Below, piece by piece: positions 24,389 to 32,804 of a stretch of 43,695 nucleotides of DNA. The translations under genes were made by a program, and so were the position numbers. The stretch covers positions 1 to 43,695 of the forward strand of contig JASJCB010000072.1 in the NCBI GenBank assembly GCA_030066195.1, written 5' to 3'. Within the stretch, counting starts at the first letter, position 1. The number at the start of each line of letters is the position of its first letter. The DNA is from Acidobacteriota bacterium. GTDB taxonomy: Bacteria > Acidobacteriota > Holophagae > Acanthopleuribacterales > Acanthopleuribacteraceae. The notes under the pieces are model-generated. The model ran no database searches and had not been told where the DNA came from. It was given only the letters and a program-made list of their open reading frames with translations.

Positions 24389-24941
24389 TCAGGACACTCT
24401 CCACCACGGCGATCAGGTCTTTGCCGTCGGCCAGGCCGAAGGCTTTCTTCCATAACCCGGTTCGATCGTTGCCCACCACGACTATATTGCTGTGGCCTTC
24501 CTTGATCTCGGTGTATTGACCCAGTTTGCTGTTGGCAAAGTCTACATTTGCCGGGTCGCCGGAAAGCAGGTGCCAGCCTGGTTTCACCTTAAAACGCCGG
24601 GCGTAGGCGTCCAGTTTGTCCACGGTGTCGGTTTCCGGATCCACCGAAATGGAGATCATGACCACGTCCTTACCCAGGCGATCCCCCAACCAGTCCTGAA
24701 TCTTGGCCACGTTGGCGGTCAACACGGGGCAAACACCCTCGCAAGTGGTGAAGAAAGCGTTGATGACCACCACCTTGCCTTTGATCAGGTCGGAATACAA
24801 GCGGACCTTTTTGCCGTCCTGATTGACCAGTTGCGTGTCGGGAAAATAGGGATGCGGCGAGGTGGGCGGCGGGGTTTCCTGGGCCCGAAGGATTGAGCCG
24901 TATGTTGCCGACAGCAAAAGGACCGTTGCGGCAAGCCTCAT
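24375..24941 (-). CDS. SCO1/SenC-family copper chaperone/thiol protein (second copy)
   Basis: 188 aa from the ATG at 24941, which overlaps the stop of the first SCO gene (ATGA) and follows GGAGGT. Signal peptide MRLAATVLLLSATYGSILRA, cleaved at AQ-E. The copper/thiol motif is Cys67-Glu-Gly-Val-Cys71 (FFTTCEGVCP), the later ligand is the histidine in KEGHSNIVVVGN, and ISISVDPETDT is the family signature. SCO proteins deliver copper to, or reduce, the CuA site of cytochrome oxidase. It shares an operon with another SCO and a cytochrome c fusion, pointing to redox or copper work in the periplasm. Confidence 0.93.
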   Translation of the reverse strand: MRLAATVLLLSATYGSILRAQETPPPTSPHPYFPDTQLVNQDGKKVRLYSDLIKGKVVVINAFFTTCEGVCPVLTANVAKIQDWLGDRLGKDVVMISISVDPETDTVDKLDAYARRFKVKPGWHLLSGDPANVDFANSKLGQYTEIKEGHSNIVVVGNDRTGLWKKAFGLADGKDLIAVVESVLNDKG

Positions 24942-25519
24942 CGGGGACCTCCCTTGGGCGCGGTTGCTGCAACGGCCGCCGCTTTCTCGACGGCGGCTTT
25001 CAATTCCGAGGGCGAGGCCAACCCGTTGGCGCGCGTCCAAAACCCGGCGGGGTCATTGCCCACCAGAACGGTGGAGGAATGCGTACTGATATCGGCGGCA
25101 AACGACTTCAACGTCTTCAGCAGGGTTTCTATATCGCGCTTTTTGCCTGTAACCAGCGTCCAACCGGGCGCGGCGTCGAACTGATCGCTCCACGCCTTCA
25201 ACCGCTCGGGAGTATCGGTATTGGGATCGATGCTGATGGAAATCAAGCGGACACGGTCGGCATGATCGCCCAAAAGTTTCTGAAGTTTGCCGTAGTTGGC
25301 GCCCATGGGCGGACAGATGGTGGGACAATTGGTAAAGATGAAATTGACGGCGACCACCTTGCCTTTGACCAGGTCTCTATAAAAATGTAACGAGCGACCG
25401 TGCTGGGTGGTAACGGGCACATCGGCAATACGCATATTCCCTGAGGTCGCAATTTCCTGGGCGACAAGCGAGGAGAGGCAACAGATAGCCAGGACAGAAA
25501 GAGCCGCAAAACGAAGCAA
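24938..25519 (-). CDS. SCO1/SenC-family copper chaperone/thiol protein (first copy)
   Basis: 193 aa from a TTG at 25519 that stands five bases after GGAGG; an earlier TTG at 25529-25531 overlaps that site. Signal peptide MLRFAALSVLAICCLSSLVAQ. The thiol motif is Cys65-Pro-Thr-Ile-Cys69 (FTNCPTICPP), the classical SCO form, with ISISIDPNTDTPERL and the distal histidine in DISTHSSTVLVGND. The C-terminus is Ala/Lys-rich. It is the promoter-proximal gene of the minus-strand operon and differs from its neighbour in the spacer of the cysteine motif (PTI against EGV), so the two probably have distinct partners. Confidence 0.92.
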   Translation of the reverse strand: MLRFAALSVLAICCLSSLVAQEIATSGNMRIADVPVTTQHGRSLHFYRDLVKGKVVAVNFIFTNCPTICPPMGANYGKLQKLLGDHADRVRLISISIDPNTDTPERLKAWSDQFDAAPGWTLVTGKKRDIETLLKTLKSFAADISTHSSTVLVGNDPAGFWTRANGLASPSELKAAVEKAAAVAATAPKGGPR

Positions 25520-25590
25520 GATGTCCTCCAAAGTGTCAAATATAAGGCGGACCGGCGATATCGGTGACTAACTCGGGTTGCGTGGGCCAC

Positions 25591-25619
25591 ATTATGACAC
25601 AGACCCCCACTGTTTTCAA
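25591..25619 (-). promoter_or_regulatory. Promoter of the SCO-cytochrome operon
   Basis: On the minus strand: TTGAAA (25619-25614), 17-bp spacer, CATAAT (25596-25591). This predicts a start near 25584 and a leader of about 65 bases before the TTG at 25519. Confidence 0.6.
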
Positions 25620-25698
25620 CACATCCAATTGACATCGCGGGGACCCCGGGACTCCGTCGAAGTCAAACATGAACCGCTGACCCGAATTGACTCAAATC

Positions 25699-25750
25699 TT
25701 CCCGGGAAGGCGTGAGAAGTCCGCGTCCGGTACGATATTGTTCCCGGGAA
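25699..25750. promoter_or_regulatory. Two TTCCCGGGAA palindromes 42 bp apart
   Basis: Perfect 10-bp palindromes at 25699-25708 and 25741-25750; the second extends to GTTCCCGGGAAC. Their spacing equals four helical turns. They lie 80-130 bp upstream of the SCO promoter in an otherwise empty 470-bp region (25520-25990) that also has a small stem-loop GCCTG ATTT CAGGC near 25794-25807. They may be operator sites. Confidence 0.4.
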
Positions 25751-25990
25751 CACATGAGGACAATGCCTAGTGTTTTTCCGAAGGCGCAAGCCTGCCTGAT
25801 TTCAGGCCGGAATCGCCAAAAACGGAGCCTGGAAGACGATCTTGGGCGTTTCTTCTCCTTTCCGCCTGAAAAAGGCCCTTGCCCCTAACCGATGAGGGTC
25901 GCCTGTCTCGAAAATACGAAGCGCCGCCTCCCCAAGCAACCTAAAACCAGCTCCTTAAACCTAGCTGCTACATTTTGGAAGGTGAGTACA

Positions 25991-26740
25991 TCAGACGATT
26001 CCGGCTGCTTTCGCCCAATCGCGGGCCTTCCGGGCGTTCTCCTTACCGGGGACGCCGGCCTCTTCCCCCGAGGCGTAGATCACGTGATGCAGTTGGTATT
26101 GGTCCCGCTTTCCGGTTTCCGGGTTTTCCGGGTCCTCCCCCCGGGCTCCATGGCGTTCTGCCAGGTCCCTGAGGTTGCGGAGTTGTCGCAATGCCATCAT
26201 GGAGTCGATCAGCGGGAGCAGCAGGATCACCAGGAACCTCATCGCGCCCGCCGCCGCAACGTCAACCCGCATTACAAGTCGTGAGCCGTCACCCTCCGGC
26301 ACGAGCCGGTACGCCCACGCCGACCAGGTGCGTGCTCCCAGGAAAGAAAGGTCCGGAGCCCACCAGACAAGCTCTCGGCCCGGCTCCAAGTGCCTGAGGT
26401 ACCCGATTGCGGCAGCGTCGCCGACGCATGGTTCCGGGATCCAACTGACAATGTGTCTCGCCGACGCGCGGCCTCCGTTGTCCACGGCCTCGTAGCTGTG
26501 CCACCCCGCCCCACGACCGTTTTGGCCCAACCAAAGCCAAACGGTCTCGGGCGGCGCCTTAATGGAGATCCCCCGTGTCATCTGTAAGCGGGCGCCGGGC
26601 ACTCCCTCCAGCCAGGCGTCGCCCGTGCCCGCTGACTCGATCTCTTCAGGCGTCGCGCCCCGGCGCATGGCGCGGTAGGTCCAAGCAGCTACCCACACCA
26701 AAAGGAGGGCGCCGATGATTAACATGATGATCCAATTCAT
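25991..26740 (-). CDS. SRPBCC-superfamily membrane-anchored protein
   Basis: 249 aa from the ATG at 26740 (GGAAGG four bases upstream); the frame is open further but the extension looks unlike protein. Residues 2-20 are an N-terminal membrane helix (IIMLIIGALLLVWVAAWTY). The body resembles the polyketide cyclase/START-like fold: RGISIKAPPETVWLWLGQ and GAGWHSYEAVDNGG are typical of the uncharacterised SRPBCC proteins found in many soil bacteria. A second hydrophobic helix (MRFLVILLLPLIDSMMALRQL) follows near 190. The fold binds hydrophobic ligands; no specific substrate can be named. It is divergent from the lanthipeptide-like precursor. Confidence 0.8.
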   Translation of the reverse strand: MNWIIMLIIGALLLVWVAAWTYRAMRRGATPEEIESAGTGDAWLEGVPGARLQMTRGISIKAPPETVWLWLGQNGRGAGWHSYEAVDNGGRASARHIVSWIPEPCVGDAAAIGYLRHLEPGRELVWWAPDLSFLGARTWSAWAYRLVPEGDGSRLVMRVDVAAAGAMRFLVILLLPLIDSMMALRQLRNLRDLAERHGARGEDPENPETGKRDQYQLHHVIYASGEEAGVPGKENARKARDWAKAAGIV

Positions 26741-27014
26741 ACTGCCTTCCCATGGTAGATCGTGTGATCTGTTGTATTTCCGATAGACATGGGTAGAGTA
26801 TAGCACGAGAGATGAAAATAACATCCAGCCGCCGGCAGGTTCACCTTGAGATCCTCACTCGTGCAAGCTCCAAATTTCATACGCAGGGAATTCACGGCAG
26901 CTGCCTACAGGAAATGCTTTCGGCGAAATAATGAGTAGACACGCTCCTCTAAAACACTCTAAAATTAAGACCATTTATTAATTAGCATTTAGTCCTTAAA
27001 TAAAAGGGGTAAAC
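26741..27014. other. AT-rich divergent intergenic region before the RiPP precursor
   Basis: No gene seen. The stretch from about 26920 to 27014 is much richer in A and T than the flanking genes. It ends in AAAAGGGG as ribosome site for the precursor at 27015. No clear -35/-10 pair could be fixed. Confidence 0.45.
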
Positions 27015-27179
27015 ATGAGCCACAAGGAAAAAATCAGTCTAGCGGACATGAGAGTTCAAAGTTTTGTAACCACCTTGAAGGGAGAAGGGCTCGAAGGAGG
27101 AGCACCACCAACCCGTGGGATGACGGTTTGTATCTGCAATAAAACCTGCACTGATTGTGGTGATGGAAGTTTTTGCTAA
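27015..27179 (+). CDS. Orphan RiPP precursor, pinensin-like (class I lanthipeptide-like) leader
   Basis: 54 aa. The ATG at 27015 follows AAGGGG. The leader, residues 1-29, reads SLADMRVQSFVTTLKGEG and ends in a Gly-Gly (28-29); the L-x(4)-V-x-SFVT-x-L pattern followed by GG is how the pinensin and related Bacteroidota lanthipeptide leaders look. The core after GG has five cysteines (39, 41, 45, 48, 54) with Thr33, Thr37, Thr44, Thr46 and Ser52 as possible dehydration sites, enough for several lanthionine rings. No LanB, LanC, LanM, peptidase or transporter gene is in the window, so processing enzymes must be elsewhere or absent. Codon use is AT-richer than in neighbours. The family call is from the leader pattern only. 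Confidence 0.75.
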   Translation: MSHKEKISLADMRVQSFVTTLKGEGLEGGAPPTRGMTVCICNKTCTDCGDGSFC

Positions 27180-27280
27180 CCATTGGCCGCGTCGCACGAC
27201 GGGAGATGATCCGGGCTCCAACCACAATATTCGGCATTTGCTTTGAGTAACGGAGTTCATGCCCATGGGCGCGGGCGCTC

Positions 27281-27320
27281 TAAGAAAAAGGTGGACATGC
27301 CGGTTAGAGGCGGCATGTCC
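27281..27320 (-). terminator. Rho-independent terminator of the hydrolase gene
   Basis: Perfect 10-bp stem GGACATGCCG (27293-27302) with CGGCATGTCC (27311-27320) and an 8-nt loop. On the minus strand it is followed by ACC and a T-rich run (27281-27292). Confidence 0.65.
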
Positions 27321-27340
27321 AAGAGCCATATCTGCCGACA

Positions 27341-27375
27341 GGGAATACTTTTGTATTCCCGGAGGGTGGTTTTTT
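27341..27375. terminator. Second stem-loop between converging genes
   Basis: GGGAATAC (27341-27348), loop TTTT, GTATTCCC (27353-27360); ten bases later six T occur on the plus strand (27370-27375). It may end plus-strand transcription from the precursor gene. Confidence 0.45.
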
Positions 27376-27376
27376 C

Positions 27377-28267
27377 TCAGGCGAGGAATTTAGCGATAGC
27401 TTCGGAAAGCTCCGGAGTACGCAGGTAACCATAGGATTTGTGAGGGTTCCCCGGATAATCGTTACAGACGAGATCGTCCTCCACCTTCACGCCCCTTGTA
27501 TTGGGGCCATAATCGCCTTTCAAGTGTGTATCCGCCGCGACCGGGTCCTTTTTATCCGAAAAGTTAACCCATCGTTCCACCACGCTGGGGCTGCGTAGCT
27601 TTTTGTCCCACCGCTCACGCTTAATCTTCGATTTGACAATCGGCAAGCCCAATGGTGACCCGAAGGTTATATAGCAAGGAATTCGTAGATCAGAGTGGTC
27701 GTGGTCGCGCCCCAAATCTCTCAGCACATCATAGGAGATGATTGTTCCCATAGAGTGGGTCAGTAATAAGATCTGGTGATCTTTGTATTTTAAAAGGGTG
27801 TTCCGCAACTCGTTTCTGAGCACATCCGCGGCCGGCTCCATTTTTCCCTCACTGTTTTGGAGCATGCGGTTCGTATCCCAATAAAACTGGAGATCGCGGA
27901 GTTTTTTTCGCAGCAGAAAGTTCCCCAAGCTGGAAGTTCCCAAACTATCGCGTACTGCCTCCAACGGGGTGTCGATGATATCCGAGAGCTCGGCACGGAC
28001 TGCATCCCACCACCCGTCATTGTAACGCTTGAGGGCGCCGGGTTCCGCGGGTACATAAGGTTGGTCGTTGTAAAGGGGATCGAAGCTGAAGGCGCTGTCC
28101 CGGTGCAACGGGTGCTTATACAAGAACTTCGCCCAGTAAACGATTTCGAATTGAAAGGGAGTCGAACCGAGTCCTTCCTCGATCGCCTTCCTCCATCCGT
28201 CCTCGAGCTCTTCCCGGTGGGGTTTATTGGCTAACCCATGGACGCCGATAATGATTTTGTTAGACAT
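27377..28267 (-). CDS. Alpha/beta hydrolase (lipase/esterase-like)
   Basis: 296 aa. The ATG at 28267 has AAGGAGG seven bases upstream. IIIGVHGLANKP at the start is the first strand and oxyanion loop. The nucleophile is Ser172 in LLLTHSMGTIISYD, so the elbow is T-H-S-M-G rather than strict G-x-S-x-G. SDKKDPVAAD supplies a likely acid and the histidine is probably the one in NPHKSYGYLRTPE. PCYITFGSPLGLP is shared with PGAP1/DUF676-like lipases. There is no signal peptide, so it is probably cytoplasmic. Substrate is unknown. It converges on the lanthipeptide-like precursor but is unlikely to be its peptidase. Confidence 0.82.
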   Translation of the reverse strand: MSNKIIIGVHGLANKPHREELEDGWRKAIEEGLGSTPFQFEIVYWAKFLYKHPLHRDSAFSFDPLYNDQPYVPAEPGALKRYNDGWWDAVRAELSDIIDTPLEAVRDSLGTSSLGNFLLRKKLRDLQFYWDTNRMLQNSEGKMEPAADVLRNELRNTLLKYKDHQILLLTHSMGTIISYDVLRDLGRDHDHSDLRIPCYITFGSPLGLPIVKSKIKRERWDKKLRSPSVVERWVNFSDKKDPVAADTHLKGDYGPNTRGVKVEDDLVCNDYPGNPHKSYGYLRTPELSEAIAKFLA

Positions 28268-28373
28268 ATCGTAACCTCCTTGAAAGACAGCTCATTGTCA
28301 TCTGTGATGAGACTGGGGCATTGGAACAATGTACTACATTAGCCCTTCCCTAACCAATAGTTCCGTATTACTC

Positions 28374-28403
28374 ATCTTAACACCTATGATGTTGGTTTTT
28401 CAA
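28374..28403 (-). promoter_or_regulatory. Possible promoter of the hydrolase gene
   Basis: On the minus strand TTGAAA (28403-28398), 18-bp spacer, TAAGAT (28379-28374), giving a leader of about 100 bases. Confidence 0.35.
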
Positions 28404-28454
28404 GGTTCTGTAGATAGTGTTCCCGATCTCCCGGAAGCTGACCAACAGGCAAAA

Positions 28455-28512
28455 AACCGCGCTCCATCGTTCCCGGCAGTTTCTCTGCCTCAAAAACACA
28501 AGGCAGCGGTTC
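28455..28512 (-). repeat. Dispersed repeat copy A with stem-loop (downstream of the sensor kinase)
   Basis: Positions 28485-28512 match 32516-32543 at 25 of 28 bases in the same orientation, and looser similarity continues to about 28455. It contains CTGCC/GGCAG arms around an A-rich loop. On the minus strand an outer AACCGC / GCGGTT pair ends in a T run, so this copy may also terminate the sensor-kinase transcript. Confidence 0.6.
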
Positions 28513-28535
28513 AGCCGTCAGGCATTTTTGCGTAC

Positions 28536-31500
28536 TTACTTCCCGGGTTTTGCGACGACCGCTACCTGGTCGAGGAGGAACACAAGTCGGACGATTGTCT
28601 CCTTGCCGAGCCCCTCGCTGAAGACATGGATGGTGCCGTCGATTTCGGCCATGATGTTGGCGGCATAATGCAGCCCGAGCTGCCGGCTGCCTTTACTGGA
28701 AAACAGCTCCTGGCGGAAGACGTTCTCGAGGTGTTGCGGCGCCGGCCCCCTGCCGTCATCGGCTACCTCGAGGATGACCTCGCCATGGTCGTGCCGGGTA
28801 CGCAGGGTGATCCTGCCGGCGCCGGAGTCGCTTTTTCTACTGATGGACTCGCAGGCGTTTTCGAGGAGGTAGACGAGCGCCCGCTTGAGCTTGGACCGTT
28901 CCAGGCAAATAGTGGGCAGAGGTTCGAAATCGCGATGGACCGTGATCCTCCCTTCCCCGATGAGATGGGAAGTCATGGTCAGTGTTTCCTCGATCAGTTC
29001 GTTGAGGCCGATTTCCTCTTTGAAAGGAGGCCTGGAAGTGAAACGCTGCTGCTCCTGGAGAACCTTCCTCAGGGCGAAGAGCCGTTGCTGCATGCGGTCG
29101 CTTTCCTCTTCCAGTTCGAGGCTCTGTTTGTCGATATTACTGCAAATAGCGTTGAGGGCCGCAAGCGTCTTTTCGGCCTTGGGGTGCCGGGTGAAAATGA
29201 TGCCGAGTTCGCCTTCCCGCTCACCCATGGCAGTGACGATCTTGTGCAACAATCCCTGCCACTTGCGGTCGGCCGCGTTTCCATGGATGAGTTGGGCGGC
29301 GGTATGGATACTGTTGATGGCGTTACCCATGTTATGAAGGGTGTGAGCGGCGATCTCACCCATACCCGCCTCATGAGCGGATTCAACGAGCGCCTTTTGC
29401 GTCTCCTGCAACTCGCGGTTCTTTTCGCGAAGTGCTTGGGTTCGTTCACGCACCTTTTCCTCGAGACGGCGGTTCAGCTCACCCTTGAGCCGGTCCATCT
29501 GGTTGAGTTGCTCGTTGACGGCGCGCTCATGGGCCAGTTTCCTGTGTTGTGAGCGCACGAAGGTGTAGACCGCGAGGGCAAGGACCAGGGCATAGAGGCT
29601 ATAAGCCCACCAGGTCTTCCAGGGCGGTGGGAGGACACGGACCTTCAAAATGCGTTGAATATCACCCCAACGACCGTCCCGGTTGGTTGCCTTGACGCGA
29701 AAAACATAGCTGCCGCCGTCCAGGTTCATGTAGTTGGCGAAGCGGTTCTCGGGGTTAGTCTCGATCCAATCGTCGTTGACGCCGTCCATCTTGTAGGCAT
29801 AGCGGATTCTGGGAGAACGGGCGAAATGAAGTGCGGCAAACTCGAAGGAGAAGAGAAATTGGTTGTGGGAGAGCGTGAGCTCTCGTGCCATGGTGACGGG
29901 TTTTTTCAACGGCGTTTCCGCCGTCTTGGAAGTGGGCGCAACCGATTGATTGAAGAGGCGGAAATCGGTGATGACGATGGGTGCATGATAGGAATCGCCG
30001 CTCAGGCTTTGCGTGTCGACGATGTTGAAACCGAGAGGCCCGCCGAAGAACAATCGGCCGTCCCGGCTCTTGAGATAGGAACCGGTGGTGAACTCGTTGC
30101 TTTGCAAACCCATGGATACGTCATAGGTAGTGAAGGATTGGGAAGCGGGTTCGAAACGGGCAATACCCTGGTTGGTGCTCATCCAGAGATTTCCCCGGTC
30201 ATCGAATAGGATGCCGTACACGGAATCGTTGGGAAGACCGTCCTTCTCCCGCCAACTGCGAAAACGACCGCTTTCAACGTCCAGCCGGTTGAGCCCGCCG
30301 CCCAAGGTCCCGATCCAGAGGATGTCCGCATCAGAGTCGGGATCTTGCTCGATACACAGAATGGTTTTGTAGCTGAGACCATGGGGATCGTCGGGCAGGC
30401 TTCCGTAGTGAACGAAACTCCCGGTGCGACGATCGAAGCGGTCGAGACCCTGATAGGTTCCGATCCAGGGCGTTCCGTCACGACCGATTTTGACGGCCAT
30501 CACTTGATCGTGGCTTAAACCGGCGGGATCAGCGGAATCGTGGCGGTAAACCTCGAAACGTTGCTCTTGGGGATGGAAACGGTTGAGGCCGCCGCCCGCG
30601 GTTCCGATCCAGAGAGCGCCCTCCCGGTCTTCCTCGATGGTATAGACCTGATCGTTGCTGAGGCTGTTAGAGTTGTTGGGATCGTTGCGGTAATGCGTGA
30701 ACAACTCCGTGTCCGGGTCGAAGCGATTGAGACCACCGCCGGCGGTGCCGATCCAGAGGATACCCCGACGGTCCTCTTCGATGGTGTAGACATTGTTGTT
30801 GCTCAAGCCGGCGGGGTTGTCCGGGTCGTGACGGTAATGCGTAAACTGACGGGTGTCCGGGTTGAAGCGATTGAAACCGTCGCCGTAAAGGCCGATCCAG
30901 ATATTCCCTTCATCGTCTTCTTCGAATTCACGTACCCAATTGCCGCTCAGACTGTTCGACTCATTGGGGATGTGGCGATAGAGTTCGAATCGTTGGTTAT
31001 AGGGATCGAAGCGGTTGAGACCGCCGGAAGCAGTACCGACCCACAAGATCCCGCCACGGTCGCGGATGATGGACCGAACCGCGTTATCACTGAGGCTTGC
31101 GGGGTCGGAGGGCTTGTGGCGATAGGCGGTGAGCCGTTGGGTATGGAGGTCTAAACGGCTGAGACCACCGCCGTTGGTTCCAACCCACAAGATTCCGGAG
31201 GGGTCCTCCATCAGGGAAAGGATCAGGTCACTGCTGAGGCTGTCGGCATCCCCGGGATCATGGGGGTAATGTTGGAACCGCTCGGTTTGAGGGTCGAAAC
31301 GGTAGACCCCGCCGCCTTCGCTACCGAACCAGAGCGAGCCGTCCGCACCCACGATGATGGCGCGAACAGGGCGCTCTCTCAATCCGAGGCGGTGGGCGTG
31401 ATCGTTGCGATCATTCACCACCCGGCCGGTTTTCGGGTCCAACCGAACCGGCCCTTCGGCGGTCCCGGCCCAGATGTAGCCTTGTTGGTCTTCCGCGAGG

Positions 31501-32177
31501 GAAAAGACCCGGTCGTTCCTCAGGGTGGTAGGATCGGCGGGATCATGCCGATAGTGGGTAAATCGACCGGTTCGGGAATCGAAGTGATTCAGGCCGCCGC
31601 CGTCCGTTCCCACCCAGAGAAGGCCCTGCCGGTCTACGAGGATTGATAAGACCCGGTTGTGGCTGAGGCTGCCGGCACGGGCGGGGTCGTGTTGATAGCG
31701 CGTGAATCTTTCGGTTTCACGATCTAAACGGCAAAGCCCCTGGTTACTGGTACCGACCCAGAGGTTTCCCTGTCGGTCTTCAGACAGCGCCTGGATCCAG
31801 CTATCCGAGAGAGAACCGGGGTCATCCGGGTCGTGTTTGTAAACCACGAATCGATAGCCGTCGAAGCGGTTGAGACCGTCGAGGGTACCCATCCAAAGGA
31901 AACCCTGTTGATCTTGCAGCATGCAAGAGACAGTGACCTGTGAAAGCCCCTGCTCGGATGAGATCCTCTGAAAACGAATATCGCCCTGTTGAGCCTGCAC
32001 CAAGCCGGGCAGAAACATCAGAAGAAACACACGGCAGTACGGACCTATGACAGCTCGCATCATTAAACGTATCGCTCTTATGACCAAGGCATCTACACCA
32101 TATCCTTCCCAACGAGACGGAACCCCGCACGCCTCTTTGACCGGTCGTTGAATGTAGTTCAAGCGCTCCAGGGTCAT
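28536..32177 (-). CDS. One-piece sensor: two beta-propeller (Reg_prop) arrays, Y_Y_Y domain, membrane helix, histidine kinase
   Basis: 1213 aa. A cleavable or anchoring signal (VFLLMFLPGLVQAQ) lies near residues 49-62. The ATG at 32177 (after GGGAGA) puts 39 residues before it, while ATGs at 32063/32060 would place it at the N-terminus. From ~65 to ~735 run about fourteen ~45-residue Reg_prop blades with the repeated G-x-LWVGT-x-GGLNRFD motif. A Y_Y_Y domain follows (~800-870, FEFAALHFARSPRIRYAYKM), then one membrane helix (WWAYSLYALVLALAVYTFV), a coiled coil, and a kinase core with HTLHNMGNAINSI and LLENACESI, DDGRGP. This resembles the Bacteroidota hybrid two-component sensors of polysaccharides, but lacks their receiver and AraC domains, so a separate partner is needed. 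Confidence 0.92.
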   Translation of the reverse strand: MTLERLNYIQRPVKEACGVPSRWEGYGVDALVIRAIRLMMRAVIGPYCRVFLLMFLPGLVQAQQGDIRFQRISSEQGLSQVTVSCMLQDQQGFLWMGTLDGLNRFDGYRFVVYKHDPDDPGSLSDSWIQALSEDRQGNLWVGTSNQGLCRLDRETERFTRYQHDPARAGSLSHNRVLSILVDRQGLLWVGTDGGGLNHFDSRTGRFTHYRHDPADPTTLRNDRVFSLAEDQQGYIWAGTAEGPVRLDPKTGRVVNDRNDHAHRLGLRERPVRAIIVGADGSLWFGSEGGGVYRFDPQTERFQHYPHDPGDADSLSSDLILSLMEDPSGILWVGTNGGGLSRLDLHTQRLTAYRHKPSDPASLSDNAVRSIIRDRGGILWVGTASGGLNRFDPYNQRFELYRHIPNESNSLSGNWVREFEEDDEGNIWIGLYGDGFNRFNPDTRQFTHYRHDPDNPAGLSNNNVYTIEEDRRGILWIGTAGGGLNRFDPDTELFTHYRNDPNNSNSLSNDQVYTIEEDREGALWIGTAGGGLNRFHPQEQRFEVYRHDSADPAGLSHDQVMAVKIGRDGTPWIGTYQGLDRFDRRTGSFVHYGSLPDDPHGLSYKTILCIEQDPDSDADILWIGTLGGGLNRLDVESGRFRSWREKDGLPNDSVYGILFDDRGNLWMSTNQGIARFEPASQSFTTYDVSMGLQSNEFTTGSYLKSRDGRLFFGGPLGFNIVDTQSLSGDSYHAPIVITDFRLFNQSVAPTSKTAETPLKKPVTMARELTLSHNQFLFSFEFAALHFARSPRIRYAYKMDGVNDDWIETNPENRFANYMNLDGGSYVFRVKATNRDGRWGDIQRILKVRVLPPPWKTWWAYSLYALVLALAVYTFVRSQHRKLAHERAVNEQLNQMDRLKGELNRRLEEKVRERTQALREKNRELQETQKALVESAHEAGMGEIAAHTLHNMGNAINSIHTAAQLIHGNAADRKWQGLLHKIVTAMGEREGELGIIFTRHPKAEKTLAALNAICSNIDKQSLELEEESDRMQQRLFALRKVLQEQQRFTSRPPFKEEIGLNELIEETLTMTSHLIGEGRITVHRDFEPLPTICLERSKLKRALVYLLENACESISRKSDSGAGRITLRTRHDHGEVILEVADDGRGPAPQHLENVFRQELFSSKGSRQLGLHYAANIMAEIDGTIHVFSEGLGKETIVRLVFLLDQVAVVAKPGK

Positions 32178-32519
32178 GGTGCTCTCCCATGGAGTTAATC
32201 AGGGCCGAGAATTTCCGGCCGTATTTCCGCTTGTGCATATCGGCTCACCGACAAATTTTCTTATCGGATACCCGAAACCAAATCATGACACGAACCGGAC
32301 AGTTCGCTGCCGATAGAGGCGCGATGCGTTGGCTCGGCCGGGCGCCTGTCCGTAAGCAGGTTATGCCGGAGGGTCAAAACTAATTTGAAAGACCTTAATC
32401 GGCCCGGCGTATGGATAAGAGGAGCGAAAACGGTTTATCGTGGACGTCACGATCGGGCGTGGCAAATGCGTCCGCTACTCTCGAGAGGCAATTTTCCAGC
32501 GCGGGCCACCTTTCCCTGC
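32178..32519. other. Intergenic region upstream of the sensor kinase
   Basis: No gene seen. It contains ATCGTG GACGT CACGAT at about 32438-32454, a palindrome-like site, and runs into repeat copy B. No clear promoter was fixed. Confidence 0.45.
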
Positions 32520-32543
32520 CTAAAAATCACATGGCAGCGGTTC
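32486..32543 (-). repeat. Dispersed repeat copy B with stem-loop
   Basis: Second copy of the element at 28455-28512, best conserved at 32516-32543 (CTGCC ... GGCAGCGGTTC). Together the two copies bracket the sensor-kinase gene as direct repeats about 4.0 kb apart. Confidence 0.6.
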
Positions 32544-32804
32544 GGGAATCAAGATAGTTCCAAAAATGATCTCCAGGACATTATAGACCGGCCACTGATC
32601 ATAGGTCGGAAAGCCGAAATCGCCGCGTTGCGGCTCCAAGTGTAGAACGCCGTTGTTCGCCGCCACCCGCCGGCTCAAAAACTCCAGGGTCGGACAATCA
32701 TCCTCTCTTAACAGATTGCCGCGTAGGTCGATCACATGCCCCTCGCCCAAATTGGTGTTGAACAGCACCAGGTTGACTGAGCTTTTCGATCGGTTGATCG
32801 CCAA
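32520..32804 (-). CDS. Hypothetical ORF, probably a truncated fragment
   Basis: 94 codons. The middle looks like real protein (NLGEGHVIDLRGNLLRED, GDFGFPTYDQWPVYNVLE), but its first ~10 codons overlap the start of the broken CNNM-type gene on the other strand, and its last codons lie inside repeat copy B. No ribosome site is seen at the ATG. It is best read as the remains of a longer gene cut at about 32773 by a rearrangement. No family is recognised. Confidence 0.35.
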   Translation of the reverse strand: MAINRSKSSVNLVLFNTNLGEGHVIDLRGNLLREDDCPTLEFLSRRVAANNGVLHLEPQRGDFGFPTYDQWPVYNVLEIIFGTILIPEPLPCDF

